Origin: Marinomonas sp. SBI8L | Lineage (GTDB): Bacteria > Pseudomonadota > Gammaproteobacteria > Pseudomonadales > Marinomonadaceae | Direction: 5' to 3' | NCBI RefSeq assembly: GCF_001624705.1 | Contig: NZ_JSEO01000003.1 | Location: forward strand, 1 to 64,000 | Length of the DNA: 64,000 nt | Shown here: piece after piece, positions 45,149 to 54,319 of the stretch | Layout of the letters: every line of letters begins with the position of its first letter | Position numbering within the stretch: the stretch's first letter is position 1 | Notes under the pieces: generated by a model | The model's input: only the letters and a program-made list of their open reading frames with translations | What the model was told of the DNA's origin: nothing | The model's database searches: none | Program-made: the position numbers and the translations under genes

Positions 45149-45374
45149 TTAACAATCATTGATTGCGATCATAACTATAGAAACAATTCGTTATATTTCT
45201 GTTGAGTGATCAGATATTTTCTAATGATAGCGGATTTTTTTCGGCTTAGGTTTCAAGAAGTTGGGCCTTTCGCCTGACCAATGAAGTTTATCTATTCAAT
45301 CTTAGAGGTATCTCTGCATGTAAATTGATAATCGAAAATTACTATATCAACCCACTCATAATCGACGGTTAGAA

Positions 45375-45397
45375 ATTTGCGCCAAATCGGTGCAAAT
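45375..45397. promoter_or_regulatory. NtrC-like palindrome upstream of BCCT gene
   Basis: ATTTGCGCC-N5-GGTGCAAAT is a near-perfect 23-base palindrome with one mismatch. Its core TGCGCC-N5-GGTGCA matches the NtrC consensus TGCACC-N5-GGTGCA at 11 of 12 positions. It lies 133 bases upstream of the transporter ATG. A clear sigma-54 -24/-12 element was not found; TGGTAAATATTTTTCA at 45446 lacks the G of the -12 GC. Apart from this site and the MITE, the 44.6-45.5 kb gap holds no gene. Confidence 0.6.
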
Positions 45398-45529
45398 ATA
45401 ATCAGAAAAGCAGCGCAAGAAATTAGCTTCTTAATACTTAATTAGTGGTAAATATTTTTCATCACTTTTCATTAGATAACGTAGCGGCTGTGACACAGAT
45501 TACAAAAAAGCAATGAAAAAGGTGAATAT

Positions 45530-47263
45530 ATGTATAGTGACAAGGAGCTTGATAAGCTCATTGAAAAAAGAGGGATGCTGAAAGGGATAAATTCGACACT
45601 CGGCATCACGGCAATCGTGATGATTTCAGTTTTTATTATTTACACGATATTGCTTGGCAAAACCGCAAGTGAACATTTTTTTGGGATCAAAACGTGGATT
45701 GAGCAAACCTTAGGTTGGTATTACATTGCAATAATGATGTTGGCCTTTTTGGTTTGTATGTTCGTCTTATTTTCTAAAGCAGGAAGAATTCGTTTAGGGC
45801 GAGATGATGAACGTCCTGAATTTTCAAATTTTGCTTGGTTCTCCATGCTGTTTGGGTGTGGTACCGGAGCAGGCATGCTTTTCTTCTCAATGTCAGAACC
45901 CCTTATCCACTTTGCCAGTGGTTGGAGTGGCGGCAATCCTTTTGTTAGTGCTGAAGTTAAAGGGGCTGTCGCCGCTTTCTTTGAGGCTAAACAAGCGGCA
46001 TTAAATGCAGGCCTACTGCCTGGCGATGAAGGCTTTCCGATTCCCAATGATCTTGTGGCAGAAGCTGCTGCTGGTGGTTTAAAGCTTACGGTTTTCCACT
46101 GGGGAGCAGTGGCTTGGGCAATGTACGGCGTTGTTGGTTTATCGCTTGCCTATTTTTCTTTTCGAAAGGGTTTACCCTTATCCATGCGTTCAGCGCTTTA
46201 CCCTTTAATTGGCGATAAAATTTACGGGCCAATAGGACATGCTGTCGATATTTTAGCGGTATTTGGTACCATTTTTGGTATTGCGACCACCCTTGGTCTT
46301 GGGGTTGAGCAAATCGGTGCAGGGTTGGTGTCATTAGGTGTTCTGACTGAAAAATCTCAAACAGTTACCATAGTGTCTATCGTTCTAATTACTGTGATAG
46401 CAACCTTTTCGGCGACCACTGGTGTGGCGAAAGGGATTAAAATGCTGTCCGAGCTTAATAGCTGGATCTGTCTGATTATTCTCGCGTTTTTCTTAATGGC
46501 GAGTAACGCTAACTACCTCATCGCAAGTACCTTAACAGGGCTTGGTGAATACATATCGAGTGCTGTGCAAATGTCCCTATGGACAGCTCGCAGTGACGAT
46601 GAGCGAACATGGCAAGGCGGTTGGACCATCTTTTATTGGGGCTGGTGGATTGCTTGGGCGGCTTTTGTTGGCATGTTTATCGCGCGTATTTCTCGTGGCA
46701 GAACGATACGTGAGTTTGTTCTTGGGGTGATGATTATTCCTACCCTAGTGTCCACTGTTTGGTTTGGTGTCATTGGTTCTGCAGGTATTTATGAGTCGCT
46801 TTATAGCGCTGATATGAGTATTTACACTACCGCTGTGAACAATTGGGATTACGCCGGAACCCTCTATACCGCCTTTGATGTGATCAGCCCTGGTGTGGTT
46901 GCCACTATCGCTAAAATCGCCGCTCTGGTGGTTGTGGTTGTCTTCTTTGTGACCTCTGCCGACTCTGGCACCTTGGTATTGGGCCGCTTATTAGCCTTTG
47001 GTAAAAGGCCACCAATACAGCAGCGTATCATTTGGGGATGCATGCTAGGCGCGGTGACATTGGTGATTCTATTATTGGGGGGTAAAGAAGCATTGAAAGC
47101 ACTTCAAGCAGCTTCTATTGCAGGAGCATTACCTTTTACTTTTGTCATTATTGCTATGTCGATTGGACTAGTAAAATCTCTGATGGCAGAAAATAATGAA
47201 CTGATAGAGAACGAGGAAAAGATGCAAGAAATCATTAATAAAGAAATTTCTGATTTGAGCTAA
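45530..47263 (+). CDS. BCCT family betaine/carnitine/choline-type transporter
   Basis: A 577-residue transporter with 12 membrane segments. The Trp-rich core GWTIFYWGWWIAWAAFVGMF and the early GCGTGAGMLFFSMSEPLIHF are signatures of BCCT proteins, sodium- or proton-driven importers of betaine, choline, carnitine or related ammonium compounds. The tail is short and charged, without a large osmosensor. With an NtrC-like palindrome upstream it may serve nitrogen nutrition more than osmoprotection; the substrate is not known. Terminator at 47276. Confidence 0.92.
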   Translation: MYSDKELDKLIEKRGMLKGINSTLGITAIVMISVFIIYTILLGKTASEHFFGIKTWIEQTLGWYYIAIMMLAFLVCMFVLFSKAGRIRLGRDDERPEFSNFAWFSMLFGCGTGAGMLFFSMSEPLIHFASGWSGGNPFVSAEVKGAVAAFFEAKQAALNAGLLPGDEGFPIPNDLVAEAAAGGLKLTVFHWGAVAWAMYGVVGLSLAYFSFRKGLPLSMRSALYPLIGDKIYGPIGHAVDILAVFGTIFGIATTLGLGVEQIGAGLVSLGVLTEKSQTVTIVSIVLITVIATFSATTGVAKGIKMLSELNSWICLIILAFFLMASNANYLIASTLTGLGEYISSAVQMSLWTARSDDERTWQGGWTIFYWGWWIAWAAFVGMFIARISRGRTIREFVLGVMIIPTLVSTVWFGVIGSAGIYESLYSADMSIYTTAVNNWDYAGTLYTAFDVISPGVVATIAKIAALVVVVVFFVTSADSGTLVLGRLLAFGKRPPIQQRIIWGCMLGAVTLVILLLGGKEALKALQAASIAGALPFTFVIIAMSIGLVKSLMAENNELIENEEKMQEIINKEISDLS

Positions 47264-47275
47264 TCTTCCTTCTGT

Positions 47276-47320
47276 TAGTAGTCAGCCACCTAACTAGACG
47301 GCTGGCTACTAGCATTTTTT
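47276..47320 (+). terminator. terminator after BCCT gene
   Basis: The hairpin TAGTAGTCAGCC / GGCTGGCTACTA (one G-T pair) has a 12-base loop and is followed by TTTTTTT, 12 bases after the transporter stop. Confidence 0.85.
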
Positions 47321-47388
47321 TAAAGCATATGAGGATTACTTCAACGCCTATTAGCCTCGTTTAAAGCTATGAAACAAACACAAACTTA

Positions 47389-48660
47389 CTAGTGCTTAGC
47401 AAAGTAGTCCTGTAACAAACTAATCAATTTCTCGACTTCTTTAACTGTATTGTAGTGAGCCATACTGATACGAATGATGCCTTTGCTCATATCTTTAATC
47501 CCCATGGCTTCAAGCAAGCGATAAGCATAAAAGTGACTGTTAGAAACCGCAATGCCAGCTTCTCCCAAATAGGCTGTGATACCGGTAGGACAATGCTCTA
47601 GAGCCTCAAGCGCAAAGTTTGCTTCTCGTCCTTGCATGGTATTTTTACCTAGCAATTTTACGGGTAAACCTTTGATCCCTTCTAAGAAAATAGTACCAAG
47701 TTTGTCTTCATGGTCTTGCATGAGTTTGGCTATCTCTTGTGCTTTTTCATAACTGCTATTATCTTGCGCTTCGGCCTGATCAAAGTGATGTTGGTGCATG
47801 CTTAAAAAGAAGCTTTCTAACCCAGCAAGGGCGGCAATCGAGCCATGATCAGGGCCTGCTGAATCGAGTAAACGCCAGCTTTTGGTCTGCTCGTTAAAAA
47901 AGTGACATTGGGGAGTCAGGAGTGACATAAAGTCGGGGGCAATATACATGATGCCATGATGTGTTCCGAAGGTTTTATAGGTGCTAAAGCAGTAAGCGTC
48001 CACCTTGTAAGAGGGGATATCTGGCCAAGTATGAGGGGCGAAAGACACGCCATCCACAACCATTTTAGCACCCACTTGATGCGCGAGATCGGCGATCTCA
48101 TTGATAGGGTTTTCAGTACCAATAATATTGGAAGAGTGAGTCACGCTAACCAGTTTGGTTTTATCACTTAGCAGGTGCTTAAATTCATCAAGCTCAAGTT
48201 CGCCTGTTTCTGGGTTGATAGGCCAAAGTTTAAGGCTGATATTTTTCGCTTTGGCTAATCTTTCCCAACCGCCAATATTAGATTCGTGATCTTGTTGGGT
48301 GACGATAATCTCATCCCCCTCGTGGATAAATCCAGCACAAGCTTGGCTCAGAGTATTAAAGTTTTGAGTAGAGGAGGCACCTATCGTGATGGTTTCTTCA
48401 TCTAGGCCTAAAAGGTCGGCAATGGCTTTTCGACCCGCATCCATTTGCTCACCTGCCGCCTTACCAATTGGGTTATTTGAGTATGGCTGTACTTTATTAT
48501 GTAGGTAAAAGTGGTTCAGTCTTTCTATCACAGCGTTAGCGGTAAAGGTTCCGGCGGCATTATCAAAGAAGCCTTGGATACTTGGGTTCTCTAGCTGGAA
48601 AAAAGGAAACTGCTGTCTTGCGAATGCGACATCAAGAGTCGTCTTTGGCGCTGTTGTCAT
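47389..48660 (-). CDS. PLP-dependent aminotransferase class V / cysteine desulfurase-like
   Basis: A 423-residue PLP enzyme of class V. The cofactor Lys is in YCFSTYKTFGTHHG, with the phosphate-binding ASSTQNFN and the preceding DGVSFAPHTWPDI. The N-terminus FFDNAAGTFTANAVIERLNH matches the CsdA/SufS-type family, but the full activity (desulfurase or aminotransferase/lyase) is not clear and no suf genes are near. The Lrp-type regulator gene is divergent at 48888, as usual for amino-acid-linked enzymes. Confidence 0.82.
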   Translation of the reverse strand: MTTAPKTTLDVAFARQQFPFFQLENPSIQGFFDNAAGTFTANAVIERLNHFYLHNKVQPYSNNPIGKAAGEQMDAGRKAIADLLGLDEETITIGASSTQNFNTLSQACAGFIHEGDEIIVTQQDHESNIGGWERLAKAKNISLKLWPINPETGELELDEFKHLLSDKTKLVSVTHSSNIIGTENPINEIADLAHQVGAKMVVDGVSFAPHTWPDIPSYKVDAYCFSTYKTFGTHHGIMYIAPDFMSLLTPQCHFFNEQTKSWRLLDSAGPDHGSIAALAGLESFFLSMHQHHFDQAEAQDNSSYEKAQEIAKLMQDHEDKLGTIFLEGIKGLPVKLLGKNTMQGREANFALEALEHCPTGITAYLGEAGIAVSNSHFYAYRLLEAMGIKDMSKGIIRISMAHYNTVKEVEKLISLLQDYFAKH

Positions 48661-48887
48661 TGTTTTTCACCTTTCTAATCAATCAATTGTGCTGGCTTAC
48701 TAAAAGGCTTATTTTTTGAAAAGTAAGCCTTTTATTGGGTTTTGTTTTAGCTTTCGAAAAGACCTTGTTATCATTTTTTGACATCTTCAAAGCTTGATTA
48801 AAGTATAATTTGGCCGCTTGATGCCTTATATGACGCATTGCTGTTTTAATCTGTGATTTACCGACAAAGTGAAGGTGAAACCCGAGT

Positions 48888-49361
48888 ATGACTTACCATT
48901 TAAAAAAAGAGCCGGATGCCCTTGATTGGAAGATTTTAAGTGAGCTGCAAAAGGACGGCAGAATGTCCTTTTCTGAACTGAGTGAAAAGGTATCGCTTTC
49001 AAGACCTGCGGTTGCAGAAAGGGTAAAACGTTTAGAAGAGGCCAATATCATTACTGGCTACAGCGCCAATGTTAATTTAAAAGCCTTGGGTTACCCAATT
49101 TCTGCTTATTTAACTGTGTCAGTAAACCAAACCAAGTTTAAATCCGTGGTGGATTCTTTAAAGCAAATCCCTGAAATTACTGAATGTATTCGCCTTGCAG
49201 GACAAGACGATATTATTGTGAAAATTGTAGCAAGTTCAGTGGAATACATTGCCAGCACCATAGATGATTTATTGGATACTCATCCAGACTGTAAGTATGT
49301 GACCTTTGTGGTGATGGAATCTTTACTAGAGCATGATGTGATCACGCTTTTCAAAAAATAA
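48888..49361 (+). CDS. Lrp/AsnC family transcription regulator
   Basis: A 157-residue regulator. HTH: LDWKILSELQKDGRMSFSEL and VSLSRPAVAERVKRLEEANI, then the RAM effector domain (YPISAYLTVSV, TECIRLAGQDDIIVKIVA). Lrp proteins respond to amino acids. The divergent position next to the PLP enzyme suggests it controls that gene. Confidence 0.92.
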   Translation: MTYHLKKEPDALDWKILSELQKDGRMSFSELSEKVSLSRPAVAERVKRLEEANIITGYSANVNLKALGYPISAYLTVSVNQTKFKSVVDSLKQIPEITECIRLAGQDDIIVKIVASSVEYIASTIDDLLDTHPDCKYVTFVVMESLLEHDVITLFKK

Positions 49362-49428
49362 GTTTAGGCGCTTTTAGTCTCTGTTTTTCTTTTGATAGAA
49401 GAAGCTGTTTATCAGTCGCTTAATTAAC

Positions 49429-49650
49429 TTATTCTCTGCATCTTGCTCCATCGCTCGTTTGACGCAATAAATTTGCCTCTTCGAGCGTGGCGAGATCTCG
49501 CACTATAGCGTTTTCAGAAATCTTAAAACGCTGGCTTAATTGGTGCGAGGATACCTCTCCTTCTATTTCCACTAAGAAAAGAATTTTTTGTCTACGCTCA
49601 TTCGTGGCAATTAAGGCACGTTTTTTAATCCCATTGTCTGGCTGTTTCAT
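49429..49650 (-). CDS. HTH-only protein with DeoR-type domain
   Basis: A 73-residue protein that is little more than a DeoR-type helix-turn-helix: ERRQKILFLVEIEGEVSSHQ then LSQRFKISENAIVRDLATLE. The sugar-phosphate effector domain of normal DeoR proteins (about 250 residues) is absent, with no remnant in the following 70 bases. Its start touches the MFS stop codon, so translation is coupled. Either a stand-alone DNA-binding protein or a truncated remnant; coupling suggests it is used. Confidence 0.65.
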   Translation of the reverse strand: MKQPDNGIKKRALIATNERRQKILFLVEIEGEVSSHQLSQRFKISENAIVRDLATLEEANLLRQTSDGARCRE

Positions 49651-50921
49651 TAGGCTTCCCCTAATACTCCATTATGTTTTTTCTCTGGGCTAAATCCCCT
49701 GAGCCTCTCTGTTGTTACAAGCAAGCCAAGTGCCAAAATGAATAAGAGAGCGGGGTATAAGGCGAAAGAGAAATAAGACACTAAAGCCCCAATGAAAGGT
49801 GGGACCAAGGTTGTGCCTATGTACGCACATGCCATAGACAAACCTATGACAGCTTGTGAAGCTGAGGCGCTAAAGCGTTTTGGTGTCAGGTGTATGGTAT
49901 TTGGGTAAATAGGCGCACATCCAAGCCCTATTAGCATTAACCCAAGAGGGGAAAGTGCACTAGGAAGTGGCGAAATAAGTAACAGCACACCTAAGATAAT
50001 GGTGATGACACCTAGACGAATAAGGCCTTCTTCATTGAGTTTATGTGCTGACTTTTCTGAGCCTGCTGCCGAAACTTTTCCTGCAACTTTTCCTGAGACA
50101 AAGCCACACAAAAAACGGCCACATGTAATGCCTAGGTAGAAGACAGCGGTCCAAAAGGCAGCATCTTCTGGGCTAAGGCCTTTCTCGATACTTAAATAAC
50201 TGGCTGCCCAAAGGCCTGTACCTGCTTCAAGTGCACAGTAACAAAAGAACATGACAAGCTGAATCTTGACCCCAAGAATGCCAAAAGCCTTTCTATTAGA
50301 TGTGTTATTGGTAATGCTATTTGAAGCTTTACTGGAAATATAAGAGTCAGAATCGGTTTCTTCTTGCTTTGCCGTGATAGCCTTTTTCCAAAGAGGCAAG
50401 CTTGCAAAGAGTATGATAACCAAGGCAAATTGAATTAGGGCAATGGTCATATAACCTTGTCGCCAGCCTTCATTGAGCATGAGGTAGTTCGCCATAATGA
50501 GCGGACCCGCCGTAGCCCCTACTCCCCAGAAAGAGTGTAGGTAATTCATATGCTTAGATTCATAGTTTTGTGCCACATAATTGTTTAATGCCGAATCCAC
50601 TGCGCCAGCACCTATGCCTAGAGGTACGGCTAGTAGCATTAACGCTAAAGCAAAGTTCGCCATGCTAAAGCCCAATAGGGCACTCGCCGTTAATAACACG
50701 CTAAAAGCAACCACCTTACCGATACCAAATTGATTGATAAGTTTGGCCGTCATTAGACTTGAGATGACAGTGCCTAAACTGATAACCAGAGAAACTACAC
50801 CCGCAAATTCAAGACTCGCATTGAGGTTTTGGCTCATGATAGGCCAAGATGAGCCAAGTACCGCATCAGGGATTCCCAAGCTAATAAAGGCTAAATAAAT
50901 AATCACAAGTAAAATGAGCAT
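49650..50921 (-). CDS. MFS transporter (FucP/sugar-type-like)
   Basis: A 423-residue, 12-helix major facilitator protein. GAGAVDSALNNYVAQNYESK in helix 4-5 and LHSFWGVGATAGPL resemble the group that includes sugar/acid symporters and the uncharacterised YfkF-like exporters. The substrate is unknown. Divergent from an AraC-type regulator gene with a cupin domain (51081), which suggests control by that regulator. The HTH-only gene is coupled downstream. Confidence 0.85.
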   Translation of the reverse strand: MLILLVIIYLAFISLGIPDAVLGSSWPIMSQNLNASLEFAGVVSLVISLGTVISSLMTAKLINQFGIGKVVAFSVLLTASALLGFSMANFALALMLLAVPLGIGAGAVDSALNNYVAQNYESKHMNYLHSFWGVGATAGPLIMANYLMLNEGWRQGYMTIALIQFALVIILFASLPLWKKAITAKQEETDSDSYISSKASNSITNNTSNRKAFGILGVKIQLVMFFCYCALEAGTGLWAASYLSIEKGLSPEDAAFWTAVFYLGITCGRFLCGFVSGKVAGKVSAAGSEKSAHKLNEEGLIRLGVITIILGVLLLISPLPSALSPLGLMLIGLGCAPIYPNTIHLTPKRFSASASQAVIGLSMACAYIGTTLVPPFIGALVSYFSFALYPALLFILALGLLVTTERLRGFSPEKKHNGVLGEA

Positions 50922-51080
50922 GGCGTTTGTTTCCGTTAATCGCCTTGCCTTATAGCAAGAGCATTAAGTAAATGAATTGCGATAACGATACTGCCAGTAC
51001 TATTAAAAAAATATGTAAATGCTATTCTAAAATATAACAATCCTTCCAAATTTGGATTTATTAAACGTGATGGCATAAGT

Positions 51081-51986
51081 ATGCAGATTTATAAAATTGA
51101 AACAGATGAGAGCGGTAGAGAGCTTACCTCCCATGGAGCGAGTGACTTTCCTTGCGCATCTTATGATGAATGGTTTTCTAAATTCTTTGGTGGAGAAGTC
51201 CCTTGGCATTGGCACGATGAAGTGGAAATAGTGCTAGTGGTTGAAGGCAGTACCAAGGTGGAATGCATAGGTAAGTGTGAGCTCCTTAACGCTGGCGATA
51301 TGATCTTTGTAAATGCAGGGGCGCTACATAAGTTGACCAATAATGGCCCTGGTGATTGTCGTATTCTTAATGCCGTTTTTAACCCTCAAATGATAGGAGG
51401 CCAGAGCTTTAGTCGTATCTATAAAAAGCATGTTTTGCCTGTGTTAAACAACAAACAATTATTAAGTTATAAATTCTCTTCAGAGGTCACTTGGCATCAG
51501 ACTGTCATAGACGAGCTAAAAGCGGCTTTTGTGGTTTGGCAAAATGAGAGTGATGATTATGAGTTTGTGATGACCATGGCTTTGATGAAATTCTGGCACC
51601 TTTTTGGCGAGAATAAACCTGATATTTTGTCTAATGCTCAAGTGCCCAGTACCAATGAAAAGCGCTTACATACCCTGCTTAACTATATCCATGACAACCA
51701 TGCGACTCATATTAGTGTGGCTGACATTAGCCTTGCTGCAAACATTAGTGAAAGTGAGTGTTATCGCTTATTTCGTAATGCGTTAAAAACGACCCCTAAT
51801 AATTATCTGCTCAATTACCGTTTAAGAATTGCCGCACAAATGCTGGTGGAAAGTAACAAGGCCATAACCAAGGTCGCTTACGATACAGGCTTTAGTTGCC
51901 CTGCTTACTTTGCCAAAAAGTTTAAATTAGCCTTTGAGAAAACGCCTAAAAACTTTCGACAGGAGAGCCGTTTAGAAACGCACTAA
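51081..51986 (+). CDS. AraC family regulator with cupin N-terminus
   Basis: A 301-residue regulator. Cupin motifs at about 40-110 (GEVPWHWHDEVEIVLVVEGS, ELLNAGDMIFVNAGALHKLT) precede the AraC domain with ISVADISLAANISESECYRL and ITKVAYDTGFSCPAYFAKKF. It probably senses a small carbon compound and controls the divergent MFS/HTH pair; intergenic 50922-51080 is short and AT-rich. No other target is obvious. Confidence 0.9.
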   Translation: MQIYKIETDESGRELTSHGASDFPCASYDEWFSKFFGGEVPWHWHDEVEIVLVVEGSTKVECIGKCELLNAGDMIFVNAGALHKLTNNGPGDCRILNAVFNPQMIGGQSFSRIYKKHVLPVLNNKQLLSYKFSSEVTWHQTVIDELKAAFVVWQNESDDYEFVMTMALMKFWHLFGENKPDILSNAQVPSTNEKRLHTLLNYIHDNHATHISVADISLAANISESECYRLFRNALKTTPNNYLLNYRLRIAAQMLVESNKAITKVAYDTGFSCPAYFAKKFKLAFEKTPKNFRQESRLETH

Positions 51987-52138
51987 TAACTAAGGTTAGG
52001 CTCATATTTGCTCAGCAAATGTGCTGTTAAGCTTTCCATAGAATATTAAATTCAATCGAATTTAGTTCTCTTTAGGCTATAGTTCGATCTAAACTCCTCT
52101 CCCTAATTCGGTTCAGTTTTTCGTTTTTAAGGTGATTT

Positions 52139-53053
52139 ATGCATAAACTTCCGCCTCGTGCACTTGAGTATCTTAATGCCATTGCACGATATAAAACCCT
52201 TAGAAAAGCAGCCGCTAGGCTGAATGTTAACCCGTCTGCCGTGAGTCGTTTACTCTCTCAATTGGAAGAGAGCTTATTGCTCCCTCTTTGGGATAGAACC
52301 AATAGCCGTAACCCTATTACCCCAGCTGGCGAAGAGTTGCTGCAATATTATCGAAAGATGTGTGCCAGTGAACAAGCCACCTTGTCCCGCTTAGATGACA
52401 TGCTTAATTTGCGTTCAGGCGAAGTGAGAATTGCTGTGGGCGAGGGAATCATAGGGGATCTAATCTCTTCTCCACTGCAATCCTTCTTAAAAAAGCATAA
52501 GGACATCCAGCTCACGGTGGAAATGGCTGGTGCACAAGATGCGGTTAGCTTACTCGAAGAAGAGCATATTGATTTCGCGTTAACCTATGCTTCTGCGAAT
52601 CACCCCAAATTACATTGCCATTTAGAAACTCAACATCCTTTAGAGTTAATCGTGCCACCAGGCCATGAACTGACTCAGCTAGCAGGCCCAGCTACCTTTA
52701 AGTCAGTGGTAAAATACCCCATTGCTTTGATAGATAAATCCACGGGAATGGGCCGTCTAGTCACACTGGCAGAAGAGTTGAACCACTTTAAATTAACACC
52801 TAGTTTACGGACTAACTCTGTTTCTGCCCTGAAAAATTATGTCATGTCTGGTCTTGGTATTTCCTTTATGCCAAGGCTAACGATTTGGGAAGAGATAGAG
52901 CAAGGCAAGATAGAGGTTGTGCCTATGGATAACCTTGTTTTTGCGAAAGCCAAGGTTTGCGTGCTGAGTTTAGAGGGTCGAGAGCTGACACTTGCTGCTC
53001 AAGCCTTGCTTGATCACTTGTCAGAAACGATGCGTTTTTTGTCTGATAACTAA
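52139..53053 (+). CDS. LysR family regulator of the TRAP operon
   Basis: A 304-residue LysR regulator: HTH KTLRKAAARLNVNPSAVSRL, linker LPLWDRTNSRNPITPAGEEL, effector domain with RIAVGEGIIGDLI and MSGLGISFMPRL. It lies upstream of the dctP gene on the same strand, 193 bases apart, so it may control the TRAP/dipeptidase operon and be partly cotranscribed. Confidence 0.88.
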   Translation: MHKLPPRALEYLNAIARYKTLRKAAARLNVNPSAVSRLLSQLEESLLLPLWDRTNSRNPITPAGEELLQYYRKMCASEQATLSRLDDMLNLRSGEVRIAVGEGIIGDLISSPLQSFLKKHKDIQLTVEMAGAQDAVSLLEEEHIDFALTYASANHPKLHCHLETQHPLELIVPPGHELTQLAGPATFKSVVKYPIALIDKSTGMGRLVTLAEELNHFKLTPSLRTNSVSALKNYVMSGLGISFMPRLTIWEEIEQGKIEVVPMDNLVFAKAKVCVLSLEGRELTLAAQALLDHLSETMRFLSDN

Positions 53054-53246
53054 TACCTAATGCCTAATACTAAAAATACTTTGTGCGCTGTCGCTTCTAA
53101 TTTTAGTTTTTGTGTGTTGCTTAAAATGCAACAGTTTGGGGCTTGTGGTGTCAACAGCTCAAGTTTAGTTTGTAAAAGGTGGGCTACAAAATGATCAAAA
53201 ATACACAGAAATATCAAACTGATAAAAATGCTTAGAGGAATCTAAA

Positions 53247-54281
53247 ATGACGATTATAAAAAAAGTGTTTGGTGCAACTAGCGTGTTCAAATCCCTAGCT
53301 TTAGGTGCCGCACTTTCGACCTTATCCCTTGCTGTGAATGCTCAAACAATCAATTTGAGTTACAACGGTGCGCCAGATGCGAATAAAAATGCGGTACACC
53401 TTTTTGCTCAAAACTTGAAAACCTTAGTGTCAGAAAAAACACAAGGTGAGTTAGAACTAAAACTATACCCTAACAGTATGTTAGGAAATGAAGAGCAGCG
53501 TATGGAGCAGGTGTTAAATATCCCTAGCTTAAATATTGCTTCTTTTGGTGGCATCTCACCTTTGTTCCCGGAGATTTTTGTCAGTGCGATTCCATTTATG
53601 TTCAGTGACTTTGATAAAGCACGCGAATTTTTTGATAAGGGTGAGTATTGGAAAGCGGTTGAAAAAGACTTTTATGCTCGTACAGGTGGACACCTTTTAG
53701 CAGTAGTAGAAGAGGGTGGATTACTGGCTTTTACTAATAACAAAAAACCAATTAAATCCCCTAAAGACTTTGATGGCTTAAGGTTCCGCGCTATGGATAA
53801 AAGCCAAGTTGCACTCTATAACTCATTTGGTGCATCCGGTACGCCGATTCCATGGACTGATGTTTATATGGGGCTAAAAATGGGAGTTGCTGATGGGCAA
53901 ATGAACCCACCTATGTACATCATTTTGGGTAGTTTATACGAAGTACAAAAATATCTAACGCTGGCTAACATTCAGTATTCTGATCAGTTCTTAGTCGGGA
54001 ATGATGAGCTGCTAAATAGTTTGTCTGCTTCTGAGAAAGCGGCTTTATTAGAGGCGGTAAAAGAAGCTAACGACATGAACCGTAAGTCAGTTGAAAGTAA
54101 GGTAAATGAACGTATTGCTTACCTAGAAGAAAAGGGCATGCAGGTTTACAGACCAACCGCCGCTGAGCTAGAAGCGTTTCGCCAAGTTGGCCAACCCTCT
54201 TACTTCCAGTGGTTGAAAGACGAGGGCATAGACCAGAAATGGGTTGATCTTGCTCTAAAAGATGTTGGTTTTAATCAGTAA
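53247..54281 (+). CDS. dctP: TRAP transporter periplasmic binding protein DctP
   Basis: A 344-residue exported binding protein: signal peptide to about residue 32 (VNAQ). The C4-dicarboxylate-type TRAP signatures are present: LKLYPNSMLGNEEQRMEQVL, KSPKDFDGLRFRAMDKSQVA with the carboxylate-binding Arg region, and GVADGQMNPPMYI. In TRAP systems a conserved Arg usually salt-bridges an organic acid. First gene of dctP-dctQ-dctM-vanX-like; the spacer to dctQ carries a UUCG hairpin that may favour excess binding protein. Confidence 0.9.
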   Translation: MTIIKKVFGATSVFKSLALGAALSTLSLAVNAQTINLSYNGAPDANKNAVHLFAQNLKTLVSEKTQGELELKLYPNSMLGNEEQRMEQVLNIPSLNIASFGGISPLFPEIFVSAIPFMFSDFDKAREFFDKGEYWKAVEKDFYARTGGHLLAVVEEGGLLAFTNNKKPIKSPKDFDGLRFRAMDKSQVALYNSFGASGTPIPWTDVYMGLKMGVADGQMNPPMYIILGSLYEVQKYLTLANIQYSDQFLVGNDELLNSLSASEKAALLEAVKEANDMNRKSVESKVNERIAYLEEKGMQVYRPTAAELEAFRQVGQPSYFQWLKDEGIDQKWVDLALKDVGFNQ

Positions 54282-54292
54282 TTTATTTGGTT

Positions 54293-54308
54293 AGGCGCTT
54301 CGGCGCCT
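54293..54308 (+). promoter_or_regulatory. UUCG-tetraloop hairpin between dctP and dctQ
   Basis: AGGCGC-TTCG-GCGCCT forms a perfect six-base stem with the very stable C(UUCG)G loop, 12 bases before the dctQ ATG with no long T-run. It could protect the 3' end of dctP mRNA or cut read-through, giving more binding protein than membrane subunits. Confidence 0.7.
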
Positions 54309-54319
54309 TTGAGGCTGTT

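Noticed and set aside
45446-45461. TGGTAAATATTTTTCA as a sigma-54 promoter for the BCCT gene
   Set aside because: GG spacing is right but the -12 GC is TC, so it falls below a usable match.
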